A stretch of DNA of 64,000 nt from Caulobacter sp. (GTDB lineage Bacteria; Pseudomonadota; Alphaproteobacteria; Caulobacterales; Caulobacteraceae), in NCBI GenBank assembly GCA_016125585.1, contig WGLL01000009.1, positions 1 through 64,000 of the forward strand. Direction: 5' to 3'. Position 1 is the first letter of the stretch, and each line of letters opens with the position of its first letter. The notes beneath the pieces were generated by a model that was not told the DNA's origin, did not search any database, and worked only from the letters and a program-made list of their open reading frames with translations. Below, one piece after another: positions 1-9,526 of this stretch. The position numbers and the translations under genes are program-made.

Positions 1-31
1 CCCGCCCTCAAATCCGACCTAAAAGCCTTCC

Positions 32-871
32 ATGACCAATCCCATCGCCGATCCCCTCGTCGAAGTCCCCGACACCGACACCCTCTCCGACCTCGTGCGC
101 CTTGAGGCCACCCCTGACGGCGTCGCCACCGTCACCATCAACCGGCCGGACAAGCGCAACGCCTTCAACGCCGAGGTGATCGCCGCCCTGCACCAGACCT
201 TCGAGACCCTGAAGGACGCCGACGGCGTGCGCCTGGTCTTCCTCACGGGCGCGGGCGACGCCTTCAGCGCCGGCGCCGATCTGGAATGGATGCGCGCCGC
301 CACCGAATGGAGCGAGAGCGACAACCGCGAGGACGCCATGGGCCTGGCGGTGATGCTCAAGTCGCTGTTCGATCTGCCGCAGCTGACCGTGGCCCTGATC
401 GACGGCCCGGCCTTCGGGGGCGGCGCCGGTCTGGCGGCGGCCTGCGACCTGGCCATCGCCACCGAGCGCTCGACCTTCGCCTTCTCCGAGGTGAAGCTGG
501 GCCTGACCCCGGCGACCATCAGCCCCTATGTCATCCGCGCCATCGGCGCCCGCAGCGCGCGGGTGTTGTTCGCCACCGGCCATGTGTTCCGGGCCGCCGA
601 CGCCCTGGGCTTCGGCCTGGTGCAGCAGGTGGTCGCCGACGCCGCCGCCTTCGAACCGATCCGCGCCGGCATGGCCAAGGCCAGCAAGGACGTCGCGCCC
701 GGCGCCGTCGCCGCCGCCAAGCGTCTGGTCGACGACATGGACGGCCGCGAGATCACCCACAGCCTGATGGAAGACACCGCCCGCCGCATCGCCGCCCGCC
801 GGGTCAGCGAAGAGGGGCGGGAAGGGGTTCTCGCCTTCCTCGAGCGGCGCAAGCCGGGCTGGGCCGAGTAG
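32..871 (+). CDS. Enoyl-CoA hydratase/isomerase family protein (methylglutaconyl-CoA hydratase-like)
   Basis: 279-aa ORF with crotonase-fold motifs (RPDKRNAFNAEV, AFSAGADLEWM, GPAFGGGAGLAAACDLAIA); next to a biotin carboxylase subunit gene. Confidence 0.88.
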   Translation: MTNPIADPLVEVPDTDTLSDLVRLEATPDGVATVTINRPDKRNAFNAEVIAALHQTFETLKDADGVRLVFLTGAGDAFSAGADLEWMRAATEWSESDNREDAMGLAVMLKSLFDLPQLTVALIDGPAFGGGAGLAAACDLAIATERSTFAFSEVKLGLTPATISPYVIRAIGARSARVLFATGHVFRAADALGFGLVQQVVADAAAFEPIRAGMAKASKDVAPGAVAAAKRLVDDMDGREITHSLMEDTARRIAARRVSEEGREGVLAFLERRKPGWAE

Positions 872-873
872 TC

Positions 874-1953
874 ATGGCGGAGGGGCCAAAGTCGAAGGAA
901 CCGGTATCGGAGGAGTCGGAGTCCAAACAGACGGGGCAGGTCAAACAGGCCGCCCGGCCTCGCAAGCCGCGCGCGAGGAAGGCCGTCGCAACGGCGCCCT
1001 CCGCGCCGGAACCTGAAAAGGCCCAGCCGGTCATCGATCCCGAGCACCCGACCCCGGGCGAGCCCGAGGCGCCCGGCGATCCGGGCACGATCTGCGCCAA
1101 CTGCGGAACCCGTCTCGCCGGGCCCTACTGTCATCAGTGCGGCCAGCAGGGGCATCTGCACAACAAGCTCGGCCACCTGCTGCATGAGTTCGTCGAGGGC
1201 ATCGCCCATTTTGACGGTCGGCTCTGGAGAACCCTGCCCTTGCTGGCCTGGCGACCGGGGCGGCTGAGCCGCGACTGGATCGAGGGCAAGCGCGCCCGCT
1301 ACGTCGCGCCGCTGCACATCTTCCTTTTCGCCCTGTTTCTGATGTTCACCATCCCGACCTTCATCCACTACGAGACGAGCAACACGGTCAATATCAACGG
1401 CGCGCCGGTCGTTATCGACGCCAAGGACCGCGAAGCGGTGATGAAGGAGCAGCGCGAGAAGCTCGCGGCCCTCAATGGAAAGCATGTCGGAGAGACCAGC
1501 GGCCCTCAGCGGCTCGCCAACCAGGCGGTGGACTTCTTCGACAAGCGCGCCGGCCACTGGGACTACTACCAGCTGAAGATCCAGAGCCTGCTCTACAAGT
1601 TCGGGTTCCTGATGGCCCCGATCTCGATGCTGATCCTCTGGCTCGTCCTGTTCTACAAGCGCGGCTACACCCTCTACGACCACGCGACAGTGGCTCTCTA
1701 TGGTCTTGGCTTCACCGCCCTGCTGGCCGCCTTCGGCAGGCTGCTGCCGCCGTCCATCGCCGGCGTCTGGACCTTCCTGATGATGCTGTTCATCCCCGTC
1801 CACGCCGTTCGACACCTCAAGGTGGCCTACGCGATGGGCTGGCCCGGGGCGATCTTCACCGGCCTGGTGATGGGCCTGCTGACCCTCATGGCGCTCGGCC
1901 TCTTCATCGGCGCCATCTTCCTGATCGGTATTCTTGGTGTACCCCATGCTTGA
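874..1953 (+). CDS. DUF3667-like membrane protein with N-terminal zinc ribbon
   Basis: In-frame ATG at 874 inside ORF 286..1953; CANCGTRLAGPYCHQCGQ zinc ribbon, then FDGRLWRTLPLLAWRPGRLSRDWIEGKRARYVAPLHIFLF and several TM segments. Confidence 0.75.
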   Translation: MAEGPKSKEPVSEESESKQTGQVKQAARPRKPRARKAVATAPSAPEPEKAQPVIDPEHPTPGEPEAPGDPGTICANCGTRLAGPYCHQCGQQGHLHNKLGHLLHEFVEGIAHFDGRLWRTLPLLAWRPGRLSRDWIEGKRARYVAPLHIFLFALFLMFTIPTFIHYETSNTVNINGAPVVIDAKDREAVMKEQREKLAALNGKHVGETSGPQRLANQAVDFFDKRAGHWDYYQLKIQSLLYKFGFLMAPISMLILWLVLFYKRGYTLYDHATVALYGLGFTALLAAFGRLLPPSIAGVWTFLMMLFIPVHAVRHLKVAYAMGWPGAIFTGLVMGLLTLMALGLFIGAIFLIGILGVPHA

Positions 1954-3844
1954 AAGCGTCCTCATCGCCAACCGCGGCGAGATCGCCCGGCGCATCATCC
2001 GCACCGCCCGCAAGCTGGGGGTGCGGACCATCGCCGTCTATTCCGACGCTGACGCCGACGCGCCCCATGTCCGCGAGGCCGACGAAGCCGTCCACATCGG
2101 CCCGGCCCCGGCCCGCGAGAGCTATCTGGTGCCCGAGAAGATCCTCGCCGCCGCCAAGTCGACGAACGCCGCCGCCATCCACCCGGGCTACGGCTTCCTG
2201 TCCGAGAACGCCGGCTTCGCCCAGGCCGTCCTAGACGCCGGCCTGATCTGGGTCGGCCCGCCGCCGGCCGCCATCGACGCCATGGGCCTGAAGGACGCCG
2301 CCAAGAAACGCATGGCCGAGGCCGGGGTGCCGGTCACCCCGGGCTATCTCGGCGACGACCAGACCCCCGAACGCCTGCAAAAGGAAGCCGACGCCATCGG
2401 CTATCCCGTCCTGATCAAGGCCGTGGCCGGCGGCGGCGGCAAGGGCATGCGCAAAGTGCTTGAGGCCGCCGAGTTCGCCGCCGCGCTTGCTTCCTGCCAG
2501 CGCGAGGCGTCGGCAAGCTTCGGCGACCAGAAGGTGCTGATCGAGAAATACGTTACCCGCCCGCGCCACATCGAGGTGCAGGTGTTCGGCGACAGCCACG
2601 GCAACGTCGTCCACCTGTTTGAACGCGACTGCAGCCTGCAGCGCCGCCACCAGAAGGTCATCGAGGAAGCCCCGGCCCCCGGCATGGACGAGGCTGCCAG
2701 GGCCGCCGTCTGCAACGCCGCCGTCCTCGCCGCCAGGGCCGTCAGCTACGAGGGCGCCGGCACCATTGAATTCATCGCCGACGCCAGCGAGGGCCTGAAA
2801 GCCGACCGCATCTGGTTCATGGAGATGAACACCCGGCTGCAGGTCGAGCATCCCGTCACCGAAATGATCACCGGCCAGGACCTTGTCGAATGGCAGTTGC
2901 GGGTGGCCTCCGGAGAACCGTTGCCGCTCAGGCAGGATGAACTCAAGATCGACGGCTGGGCCATGGAGGCCCGGCTCTACGCCGAGAACCCGGCGACGGG
3001 GTTCCTGCCGAGTACCGGGCTGCTGGAATACTTCCAACTGCCTGATGATGATATCGTGCGCGTTGACAGCGCGGTGGAGGAGGGCGGTGAGGTCTCGCCC
3101 TTCTACGATCCGATGATCGCCAAGCTGATCGTTCATGGTCGCGACCGCCGGGCGGCCGCCGGCTCCCTGGCCAGCGCCTGCCGCTCCGTGAAGGTCTGGC
3201 CGGTCAAGACCAACGCCGCATTTCTCGCCCGCTGCGCCGCCCACCCTGAGTTCGTCGCCGGCGACGTGGATACGGGCTTCATCGAACGGCGCCTCGACGA
3301 TCTTGTCGTCCGGCCCGCGCCTTCAGCCTCGGCGCTCGCCGTTGGAGCAGGCTGGAGCGTGCTCGACGCCCTTGAGCGCGACGACGTCCGTTCCCCCTGG
3401 TCGGCGATCGAGGGGGCCGTGGGCTGGCGACTGAACGCGCCGCCGGCGATGAGCGTGCGTTTGCTCTGCGACGGTCAGCTCGTCGTCGCCAGCCTTGAGG
3501 GACTGGGCTGGAAGCCCGCCTCCAACAGCTACTACCTCGACGATGGGGTTGTGACGTTCGAGGACGGCGAGGCTTACGAGTTCAGTCGACCGACCGGGTC
3601 TGGGGCTCTGGACGCCCACGCCTCCGACGGCTCCATCCTCTCGCCCATGCCCGGCAAGGTCGTCTCTGTCTCGGTCAAGGCCGGCGACACGGTCGCCAAG
3701 GGCCAGACCCTGCTGGTCCTCGAGGCCATGAAGATGGAGCACGCCCTCGCCGCCCCCTTCGACGGCGTCGTCGCCGAACTCTCCGCCGTCGCCGGCGGTC
3801 AGGTCAGCGAAGGGGTGGTGCTGGCGAAGCTCGACCCGGCCTAG
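1946..3844 (+). CDS. Acyl-CoA carboxylase biotin-carboxylase/BCCP subunit (methylcrotonyl-CoA carboxylase alpha-like)
   Basis: LESVLIANRGEIARRIIRTARKLG start, ATP-grasp GGGGKGMR, MNTRLQVEHPVTE, C-terminal biotinyl motif EAMKMEH; ATG at 1946 overlaps the previous stop. Confidence 0.9.
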   Translation: MLESVLIANRGEIARRIIRTARKLGVRTIAVYSDADADAPHVREADEAVHIGPAPARESYLVPEKILAAAKSTNAAAIHPGYGFLSENAGFAQAVLDAGLIWVGPPPAAIDAMGLKDAAKKRMAEAGVPVTPGYLGDDQTPERLQKEADAIGYPVLIKAVAGGGGKGMRKVLEAAEFAAALASCQREASASFGDQKVLIEKYVTRPRHIEVQVFGDSHGNVVHLFERDCSLQRRHQKVIEEAPAPGMDEAARAAVCNAAVLAARAVSYEGAGTIEFIADASEGLKADRIWFMEMNTRLQVEHPVTEMITGQDLVEWQLRVASGEPLPLRQDELKIDGWAMEARLYAENPATGFLPSTGLLEYFQLPDDDIVRVDSAVEEGGEVSPFYDPMIAKLIVHGRDRRAAAGSLASACRSVKVWPVKTNAAFLARCAAHPEFVAGDVDTGFIERRLDDLVVRPAPSASALAVGAGWSVLDALERDDVRSPWSAIEGAVGWRLNAPPAMSVRLLCDGQLVVASLEGLGWKPASNSYYLDDGVVTFEDGEAYEFSRPTGSGALDAHASDGSILSPMPGKVVSVSVKAGDTVAKGQTLLVLEAMKMEHALAAPFDGVVAELSAVAGGQVSEGVVLAKLDPA

Positions 3845-4031
3845 GATGGGGCCGGTCTACAATCCCCGCCAAGGGACCTACGCCCCACCTACGCCCCGGC
3901 CTACCTCCGCCGCGCATCGACCCACGCAAAAACCACAGGAAAACAACAGGCTAGCCACCGACTCCTGCGCTATAATGCTCCACCGCTTCGATCACCCGTT
4001 CCTCCGTAGCCCAGGGGCCTGACTCCGACCC

Positions 4032-4439
4032 ATGCCGCTCCACATCATCAAACTCTGCGTCGGCGTCGAGAGTCTGCAGGAACTGCGCGACTGGCGGGCC
4101 CAACGCGCGGCGCAAGGCCATCCGTCCTATTGTCCGACCCGCATGGCTCCCAAGCGCGCCGCCGAAATCCTCGATGGCGGATCGCTCTACTGGGTGATCA
4201 AGGGCCAGGTTCTGGCGCGGCAGGGGATCACCGAGATCAAGACCGGTCTCCCCGGTCACCAGCCGGTCCGCTTCATGCTCGCCCCCGAGCTGGTCGAAAC
4301 CGCCCCCCAACCCCGCCGCCCCTTCCAGGGCTGGCGCTACCTCGCCCCCGAAGACGCCCCGCCTGATCTGGCGACCGGCGCCGGCGAGGCGATGGATCAG
4401 GAATTGGCGAAACAGCTGCGGGAACTGGGGGCGTGGTAG
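4032..4439 (+). CDS. DUF1489 family protein
   Basis: 135-aa ORF MPLHIIKLCVGVESLQELRDW...; resembles the alphaproteobacterial DUF1489 family. Confidence 0.7.
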   Translation: MPLHIIKLCVGVESLQELRDWRAQRAAQGHPSYCPTRMAPKRAAEILDGGSLYWVIKGQVLARQGITEIKTGLPGHQPVRFMLAPELVETAPQPRRPFQGWRYLAPEDAPPDLATGAGEAMDQELAKQLRELGAW

Positions 4440-4458
4440 GGCGCCCACAATAACCTCC

Positions 4459-4564
4459 CGTCATCCCGGCCGTAGCGTAGCGAAGAGCCGGGACCCAGGG
4501 GCGGCGGCTCGGGCACCTGGAATTCCTGGGTCCCGGGTCGGCCTACGGCCGCCCGGGACGACGG
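4459..4564. repeat. Imperfect palindromic intergenic repeat (REP/MITE-like)
   Basis: CGTCATCCCGGCCGTAGCG...GAGCCGGGACCCAGGGG / CCTGGGTCCCGGGTCGGCCTACGGCCGCCCGGGACGACGG: long inverted arms between convergent genes. Confidence 0.6.
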
Positions 4565-4567
4565 CTC

Positions 4568-5422
4568 TTATACCGCCCAATTGTCGATCAGCCGCGTCTT
4601 GCCCAGCCACGCCGCCACGAAGACCCGGGCCCCGGGTCCGACCGGTCCAGGACCCAGCCGTTCCATGGTCTCGCCGTCATGCGCCTGCACATAGTCGATC
4701 GGTCCGAAACCCGCCGCCGCCAGTCGCTCGATGGCGGCTGGCTCGACGTTGGCCGCCGGCGCCCCGTCCCGCAGCGCCTCCACGGCCTCGGCCATCACCG
4801 CCGGCAGGACCGCCGCCACCGCCCGCTCATCGGCGCTGAGGTAGGCGTTGCGCGAGGACATGGCCAGGCCGTCGGCCTCGCGCACGGTCGGGCCGCCGAT
4901 GATCTCCACCGGAAGGTCCAGATCCCGCGCCATGCGCCTGATGACCAGCAGCTGCTGATAGTCCTTCTCGCCGAAAAGGGCGACGTCCGGCCCGCACTGG
5001 TTCAACAGTTTGGCCACCACCGTCGCCACCCCGCCGAAGAACTGCGGCCGCTTCTCGCCTTCCAGCGGACCGGAGACGCCGTCGACCAGCACCCGGGTGG
5101 AAAAGCCGTCCGGATACATGACCGCCACGTCCGGCGCGAAGATCAGCGCGCAGCCGGCCTCGCCCAGCAGCTGGGCGTCTCGCCCCTCGCCGCGCGGATA
5201 GGCGTCGAAGTCCTCGTGGGGGGCGAACTGCGCCGGATTGACGAAGATCGAGGCGACCACGTGGTCGGCCCGGGTCAGGCCCAGCCGCACCAGCGACAGA
5301 TGCCCCTCATGCAGCGCCCCCATGGTGGGAACCATGGCCACCCGCTCGCCTGCCGCGCGCCAGGCCGCGACCTGACGCCGCAGCGCCGCTACGGTTCGGA
5401 CAATGGCGGGTCGGTCGCTCAT
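4568..5422 (-). CDS. panC: Pantoate--beta-alanine ligase
   Basis: VPTMGALHEGHLSLVR, SIFVNPAQFAPHEDFDAYPR, FGEKDYQQLLVIRRM motifs. Confidence 0.93.
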   Translation of the reverse strand: MSDRPAIVRTVAALRRQVAAWRAAGERVAMVPTMGALHEGHLSLVRLGLTRADHVVASIFVNPAQFAPHEDFDAYPRGEGRDAQLLGEAGCALIFAPDVAVMYPDGFSTRVLVDGVSGPLEGEKRPQFFGGVATVVAKLLNQCGPDVALFGEKDYQQLLVIRRMARDLDLPVEIIGGPTVREADGLAMSSRNAYLSADERAVAAVLPAVMAEAVEALRDGAPAANVEPAAIERLAAAGFGPIDYVQAHDGETMERLGPGPVGPGARVFVAAWLGKTRLIDNWAV

Positions 5423-5611
5423 CGGCGGCTCGTGTCTACTGCGGCAGGGAAGGGGCTTATGGCGCGAGGCGAGGGCTCAAGTCCAGACGAACCGGGGGTA
5501 TCCACACGCCTGTGGACAACCCCGCGGGTCGCGTTGACCCCTCCGGCCTGGAGGGTGTCTCGTGGCCTGCCAGCGACCGGTGAGTCGCGGCCGCCGCGGA
5601 AGGAGCCCGCC

Positions 5612-6451
5612 ATGAACCAACCTCGGGTTATTGTCGTCGGCAACGAGAAGGGCGGGGCGGGCAAATCGACCATCGCCATCCACCTGACCAGCGCCCTGCT
5701 GCACGGCGGCGCGCGGGTGGCGATCATGGATTTGGACCTGCGCCAGTCGTCCCTGGCGCGCTTTTATCGCAACCGGACCGCCTGGCTGGCCTCGGCGCCC
5801 GAGGTGTCTCTGCCCGAGCCGTTGGCCCGTCACCCGGCCCTGGACGGCGTCGCCCTGGCCCGCACCGAGCCGGCCGAGCAGATGGCCCGGTTCGAGGAGG
5901 CCTTCGCCGCCGGCGTCGCCGACGCCGACTTCCTGGTCATCGACACCCCAGGCGGCGACACGCCGCTCAGCCGCGCCGCCCATGCCCGCGCCGACCTGAT
6001 CGTCACCCCGATGAACGACAGCTTCGTCGACTTCGACATGCTGGGGCACGTCAATCCGGTCACCCTCGAGCTGGAAAAGCCCAGCCTCTATTCGGAGACG
6101 GTCTGGGAGGCCCGCAAGGCCCGCGCCATGACCGGCCAGCGGGCGCCGCTCGACTGGGTGGTCCTGCGCAACCGCCTGGCCAGCGCCGACGCCCGCAACC
6201 GCAAACGGGTCAACGACCGTCTGCTGCTGCTGGCCAAGCGGGTCGGCTTCCGCACCGGCCCTGGCCTGCGCGACCGGGTCATCTATCGCGAGCTGTTTCC
6301 CTTTGGCCTCACGGTGGCGGACCTGTCGCCGCAGGTGCGGCCGATCCCGGTCGCCCTCAGCCACGTCGCGGCGCGGCAGGAGCTGCGCAGCCTGATGCAT
6401 TCGCTGGGCCTGTCCAACTTCTCGGGCGATGTGCTGCTCGCCGCCGAATGA
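5612..6451 (+). CDS. mipZ: ParA-family division-plane positioning ATPase MipZ
   Basis: RVIVVGNEKGGAGKSTIAIHL deviant Walker A, DLDLRQ, IDTPGGD, RELFPFGLTVADLSPQVRP; ATG at 5612 within ORF 4679..6451. Confidence 0.9.
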   Translation: MNQPRVIVVGNEKGGAGKSTIAIHLTSALLHGGARVAIMDLDLRQSSLARFYRNRTAWLASAPEVSLPEPLARHPALDGVALARTEPAEQMARFEEAFAAGVADADFLVIDTPGGDTPLSRAAHARADLIVTPMNDSFVDFDMLGHVNPVTLELEKPSLYSETVWEARKARAMTGQRAPLDWVVLRNRLASADARNRKRVNDRLLLLAKRVGFRTGPGLRDRVIYRELFPFGLTVADLSPQVRPIPVALSHVAARQELRSLMHSLGLSNFSGDVLLAAE

Positions 6452-6870
6452 TCTATCTCCTGCTGTTCGGCGCGGTCTTCGCCCTGCTGGTCTGGACCGG
6501 CCGCCGGGCGATGCCGTCGCTGAAGATCCGCGACTGGCGAATTGTCTCCGGCGGATTGTCGGCCCTGGCCTTCCTGGGCGGGGTGGCGGCGGCGACGCGG
6601 GGCGGCTGGCTGATCGGCGGCGGCTTGATCGCGGTCGGCGCCGTCCTGGCGCTGGGCGCCCGCCGCCGACCGGCCGGGCCGCGCGCGTCCGTCTCCAGTG
6701 ACAGCGAGGCGCGGGCCATTCTCGGGGTCGGCCCTGACGCCGACGAGGCGGAGATCAGGGCGGCCCACAGCCGGCTCATCCGCATGGCCCATCCCGATCG
6801 GGGCGGGACCACGGGTCTGGCGGCCCAGCTCAACGCGGCTCGGGATCAGCTCCTCGGCCGCCTGGGTTGA
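6448..6870 (+). CDS. Membrane-anchored J-domain protein
   Basis: N-terminal TM segments, C-terminal ILGVGPDADEAEIRAAHSRLIRMAHPDRGG (HPD motif); ATG overlaps the mipZ stop. Confidence 0.85.
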   Translation: MIYLLLFGAVFALLVWTGRRAMPSLKIRDWRIVSGGLSALAFLGGVAAATRGGWLIGGGLIAVGAVLALGARRRPAGPRASVSSDSEARAILGVGPDADEAEIRAAHSRLIRMAHPDRGGTTGLAAQLNAARDQLLGRLG

Positions 6871-6882
6871 CCCCGCCGGCGA

Positions 6883-7329
6883 TCAGTCGAGGGCGGCGGT
6901 GATCTTCGCCGCCTGCTGCTTGAGCGCCTCGACGTCGGCCATGTCGGTTCCGTGCCGACCCATGGGCTGATCCAGCCAGCGGGGGATGACGTGGAAATGC
7001 AGGTGGAAGATGGTCTGGCCGGCCGGGCCGCCGTTGTACTGGTTGACCACCAGCCCGTCGGGCTTGAGCGCGGCGGCGACCGCCCGCGTCAGGCGCTGCA
7101 CCGCCGCCATCATCTCCGTCAGCACCTCGGGCTCGACGTCCAGCAGGTTGCGCGCCCGTGAGACCTTGGAGATCACCAGACAATGGCCCGGCGACTGCGG
7201 AAAGGCGTCCATGAAGGCCAGCACCCTGTCGGTCTCGAACACCTTTACGCTGGGAACCTCTCCGCGCACGATTTTCGCGAAGATGTTGGCGTCGTCGTAC
7301 TGGCCGTCCAAACTCATGGCTTGCTCCAT
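6883..7329 (-). CDS. HIT family protein
   Basis: NIFAKIVRGEVPSVKVFE...IFHLHFHVIPRW (HxHxH HIT motif); alternative start at 7317. Confidence 0.9.
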   Translation of the reverse strand: MEQAMSLDGQYDDANIFAKIVRGEVPSVKVFETDRVLAFMDAFPQSPGHCLVISKVSRARNLLDVEPEVLTEMMAAVQRLTRAVAAALKPDGLVVNQYNGGPAGQTIFHLHFHVIPRWLDQPMGRHGTDMADVEALKQQAAKITAALD

Positions 7330-7465
7330 GGCGCGTTCCGACTGGTGGGAACCGGCAATCGGATCAAAACGCGCGACAACAAAAATTCTTGAGCAGGGCG
7401 GTTTGAGTCCATCAGATCGCTCTGCTTCGGGGTCGAGGGCTCAGGGATACCAAGAAGCGGGAGAG

Positions 7466-8059
7466 ATGACGATGGGCGAAGGGCATGGACAGGGCGACGA
7501 GCAACTGACCGACCGCCAGCAGGCCTGGTTCGCGACCATTCAGGCCAATCTGGAAAAGGAGACCGGCCGGTCGCTGGACGACTGGGTGGCCATCGCCCGC
7601 ACCTGTCCGGAGACGGCGCCGCGGGCGCGGCTGACCTGGATGAAGACCCATCACGGCCTGGGCCAGAACCGCGCCTCGATCATCCTGTCCCGGGCCTTCC
7701 CCGAGACCGGTTGGGATCAGCCGGAACAGCTTCGCGAGGCCCTGTGGAAAGACCCGCACTCCCGCGCCATCTTCGAAGCGGTCGAAGCGGCGGTCAGCGA
7801 CTTCGAGGGCCTGGTCACCGGCCAGCGCAAGGGCTTCTCGGCCTGGTCGCGGAACTTCCAGTTCGCCGCCATCCGGCCGTTGAAGGGCGGCAAGGCCAGG
7901 CTGGGGCTGGCGGTGGCGCCGGATGCGTCTTCCCGCCTTGAGCCAGCCCGCAACGAGGGTTGGTCCGAGCGGCTGAAGTCGGCGATCACCCTGGCCTCGG
8001 CGGCGGAGGTCGACGGCGATCTGATCGCCCTGCTCAAGGACGCGGCGGCGGCGTCCTGA
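7466..8059 (+). CDS. DUF4287/DUF5655-like domain protein
   Basis: Q-A-W-F-ATIQANLEKETGRSLDDWVAIA...LTWMKTHHGLGQNRAS; in-frame ATG at 7466 of ORF 6986..8059. Confidence 0.65.
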   Translation: MTMGEGHGQGDEQLTDRQQAWFATIQANLEKETGRSLDDWVAIARTCPETAPRARLTWMKTHHGLGQNRASIILSRAFPETGWDQPEQLREALWKDPHSRAIFEAVEAAVSDFEGLVTGQRKGFSAWSRNFQFAAIRPLKGGKARLGLAVAPDASSRLEPARNEGWSERLKSAITLASAAEVDGDLIALLKDAAAAS

Positions 8060-8376
8060 TGTTTGTCGCCATCTACCGCATGAAGATCCGGCCCGGCCAT
8101 GAGGAGCAGTACGCCCGCGACTGGGCGGCGGCGACACAGGTGGCCATCGACGACTTCGGCTCCGGCGGGTCGTCGCTGTTCCGCGATCAGAACGGCGATT
8201 TCGTCGCCATTGCCCGCTGGCGCAGCCGCGAGGACCGCCAGGCCTTCTTTGACCGGCCACAGACGGACCTGGCGGCGTTCGAACGGCGAAAGGCCGCTGT
8301 CCTGGAATCCCTGCCCACCATTGAACTCGACAGCGTGGAAGACCTGTGGACGGCCTTTCCCCTCAACCCTGCCTGA
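8059..8376 (+). CDS. Small antibiotic-biosynthesis-monooxygenase-like (ABM fold) protein
   Basis: MFVAIYRMKIRPGHEEQYARDWAAATQ...; ATG overlaps the upstream stop. Confidence 0.5.
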   Translation: MFVAIYRMKIRPGHEEQYARDWAAATQVAIDDFGSGGSSLFRDQNGDFVAIARWRSREDRQAFFDRPQTDLAAFERRKAAVLESLPTIELDSVEDLWTAFPLNPA

Positions 8377-9526
8377 ACGGCGACATTTCCTCCGACAGCC
8401 AGTCCATCTCGCCCTGCACCGCGGCCCGTTCCTGGTCGAGGAATCGCGCCACCGGCTCGCGCAGCATCGGGTCGGCGATCCAGTGGGCGGAATAGACCGG
8501 GGAGGGCAGGTAGCCCCGGGCGATCTTGTGCTGGCCCTGCGCCCCGGCCTCGACCCGCTTCAGACCCAGCCGGATCGCCTCCTCGATGGCCCGGTAGTAG
8601 CAGAGCTCGAAGTGCAGGAAGGGCCGCTCCTCGATACAGCCCCAGTTGCGGCCATAGAGGCAATCGTCGCCGATCAGGTTCAGGGCCCCGGCGATCCACC
8701 GTCCCTCACGCCCCTCATCCTTGTGTCTGGCCATCACCAGCAAGACCTTGTCGGCCATTCGCTCGCCGAGCAGGGAGAAGAACAATCGGTTCAGATAGGG
8801 CCGGCCCCACTTTCGCGATCCGGTGTCGGTGTAGAAGCCGAAGAAGGCGTCCCAGTGATCCTCGGTCAGCTGATCCCCGCTCAGGGCGACAATCTCGATC
8901 CCCGCCTGGGCGTCGCGGCGCTCGCGGCGGATGGTCTTGCGCCGGTTCGACGACAGGGCCGCCAGGAAGTCGTCGAAGGTTTCGTAGCCGGCGTTGGTCC
9001 AGTGATACTGCTGGTCCTGCCGCGCCAGCAGTCCGGCCCCCGTCAGGAACCGCCAGTCGCCCTCGTCGGGAAAGGTGACGTGCAGCCCCGAGGCGCCGAT
9101 CTTGTCGCACAGGGTCAGGGCCCCGCCGAGCAGCATCCGCCGCCCCTCGTCGCGGTCGACGTCGGGCCGCACCAGGAGCCTCGGCCCGGTGACCGGCGAG
9201 AAGGGCGAGGCGCATTGGAGCTTGGGATAATAGCGCCCCCCGGCTCGCTCATAGGCGTCGGCCCAGGACCAGTCGAAGACATACTCCCCCTGGCTGTGGC
9301 TCTTCAGATAGAGCGGCATGACCGCCGCCACCGCCCCGGCCTCGTCCTCGATGGCCAGGTGATGCGGCGCCCATCCGGTGCGGTCGGCCGCGCAACCGCT
9401 CTCCTCGAGGATGTCGAGGAAGTCGTAGGCGACGAACGGATTGCCGTCGCCGGCGCAGGCCCGCCATTCGTCGCGGCCGATCTCGTTGATGCGGCGGTGA
9501 ATCCGGACCGCCGGCTTCAGTTTCAC
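8363..9526 (-). CDS. GNAT-like / DUF482 peptidogalycan biosynthesis family protein
   Basis: 387 aa; VAYDFLDILEESGC, DGLHVTFPDEGDW-like segments, LNLIGDDCLYGRNWGCIEERPFLHFELCYYRAIEEAI...EAGAQGQHKIARGY. Confidence 0.8.
   Translation of the reverse strand: MKLKPAVRIHRRINEIGRDEWRACAGDGNPFVAYDFLDILEESGCAADRTGWAPHHLAIEDEAGAVAAVMPLYLKSHSQGEYVFDWSWADAYERAGGRYYPKLQCASPFSPVTGPRLLVRPDVDRDEGRRMLLGGALTLCDKIGASGLHVTFPDEGDWRFLTGAGLLARQDQQYHWTNAGYETFDDFLAALSSNRRKTIRRERRDAQAGIEIVALSGDQLTEDHWDAFFGFYTDTGSRKWGRPYLNRLFFSLLGERMADKVLLVMARHKDEGREGRWIAGALNLIGDDCLYGRNWGCIEERPFLHFELCYYRAIEEAIRLGLKRVEAGAQGQHKIARGYLPSPVYSAHWIADPMLREPVARFLDQERAAVQGEMDWLSEEMSPFRQG

Noticed and set aside
286-873. N-terminal extension of ORF 286..1953
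   Set aside because: It is the +1 frame of the enoyl-CoA hydratase gene (Arg/Gly/Pro-rich high-GC shadow); the real start is ATG 874 after the hydratase stop.
4679-5611. N-terminal extension of ORF 4679..6451
   Set aside because: Antisense shadow of panC; MipZ homology begins at 5612.
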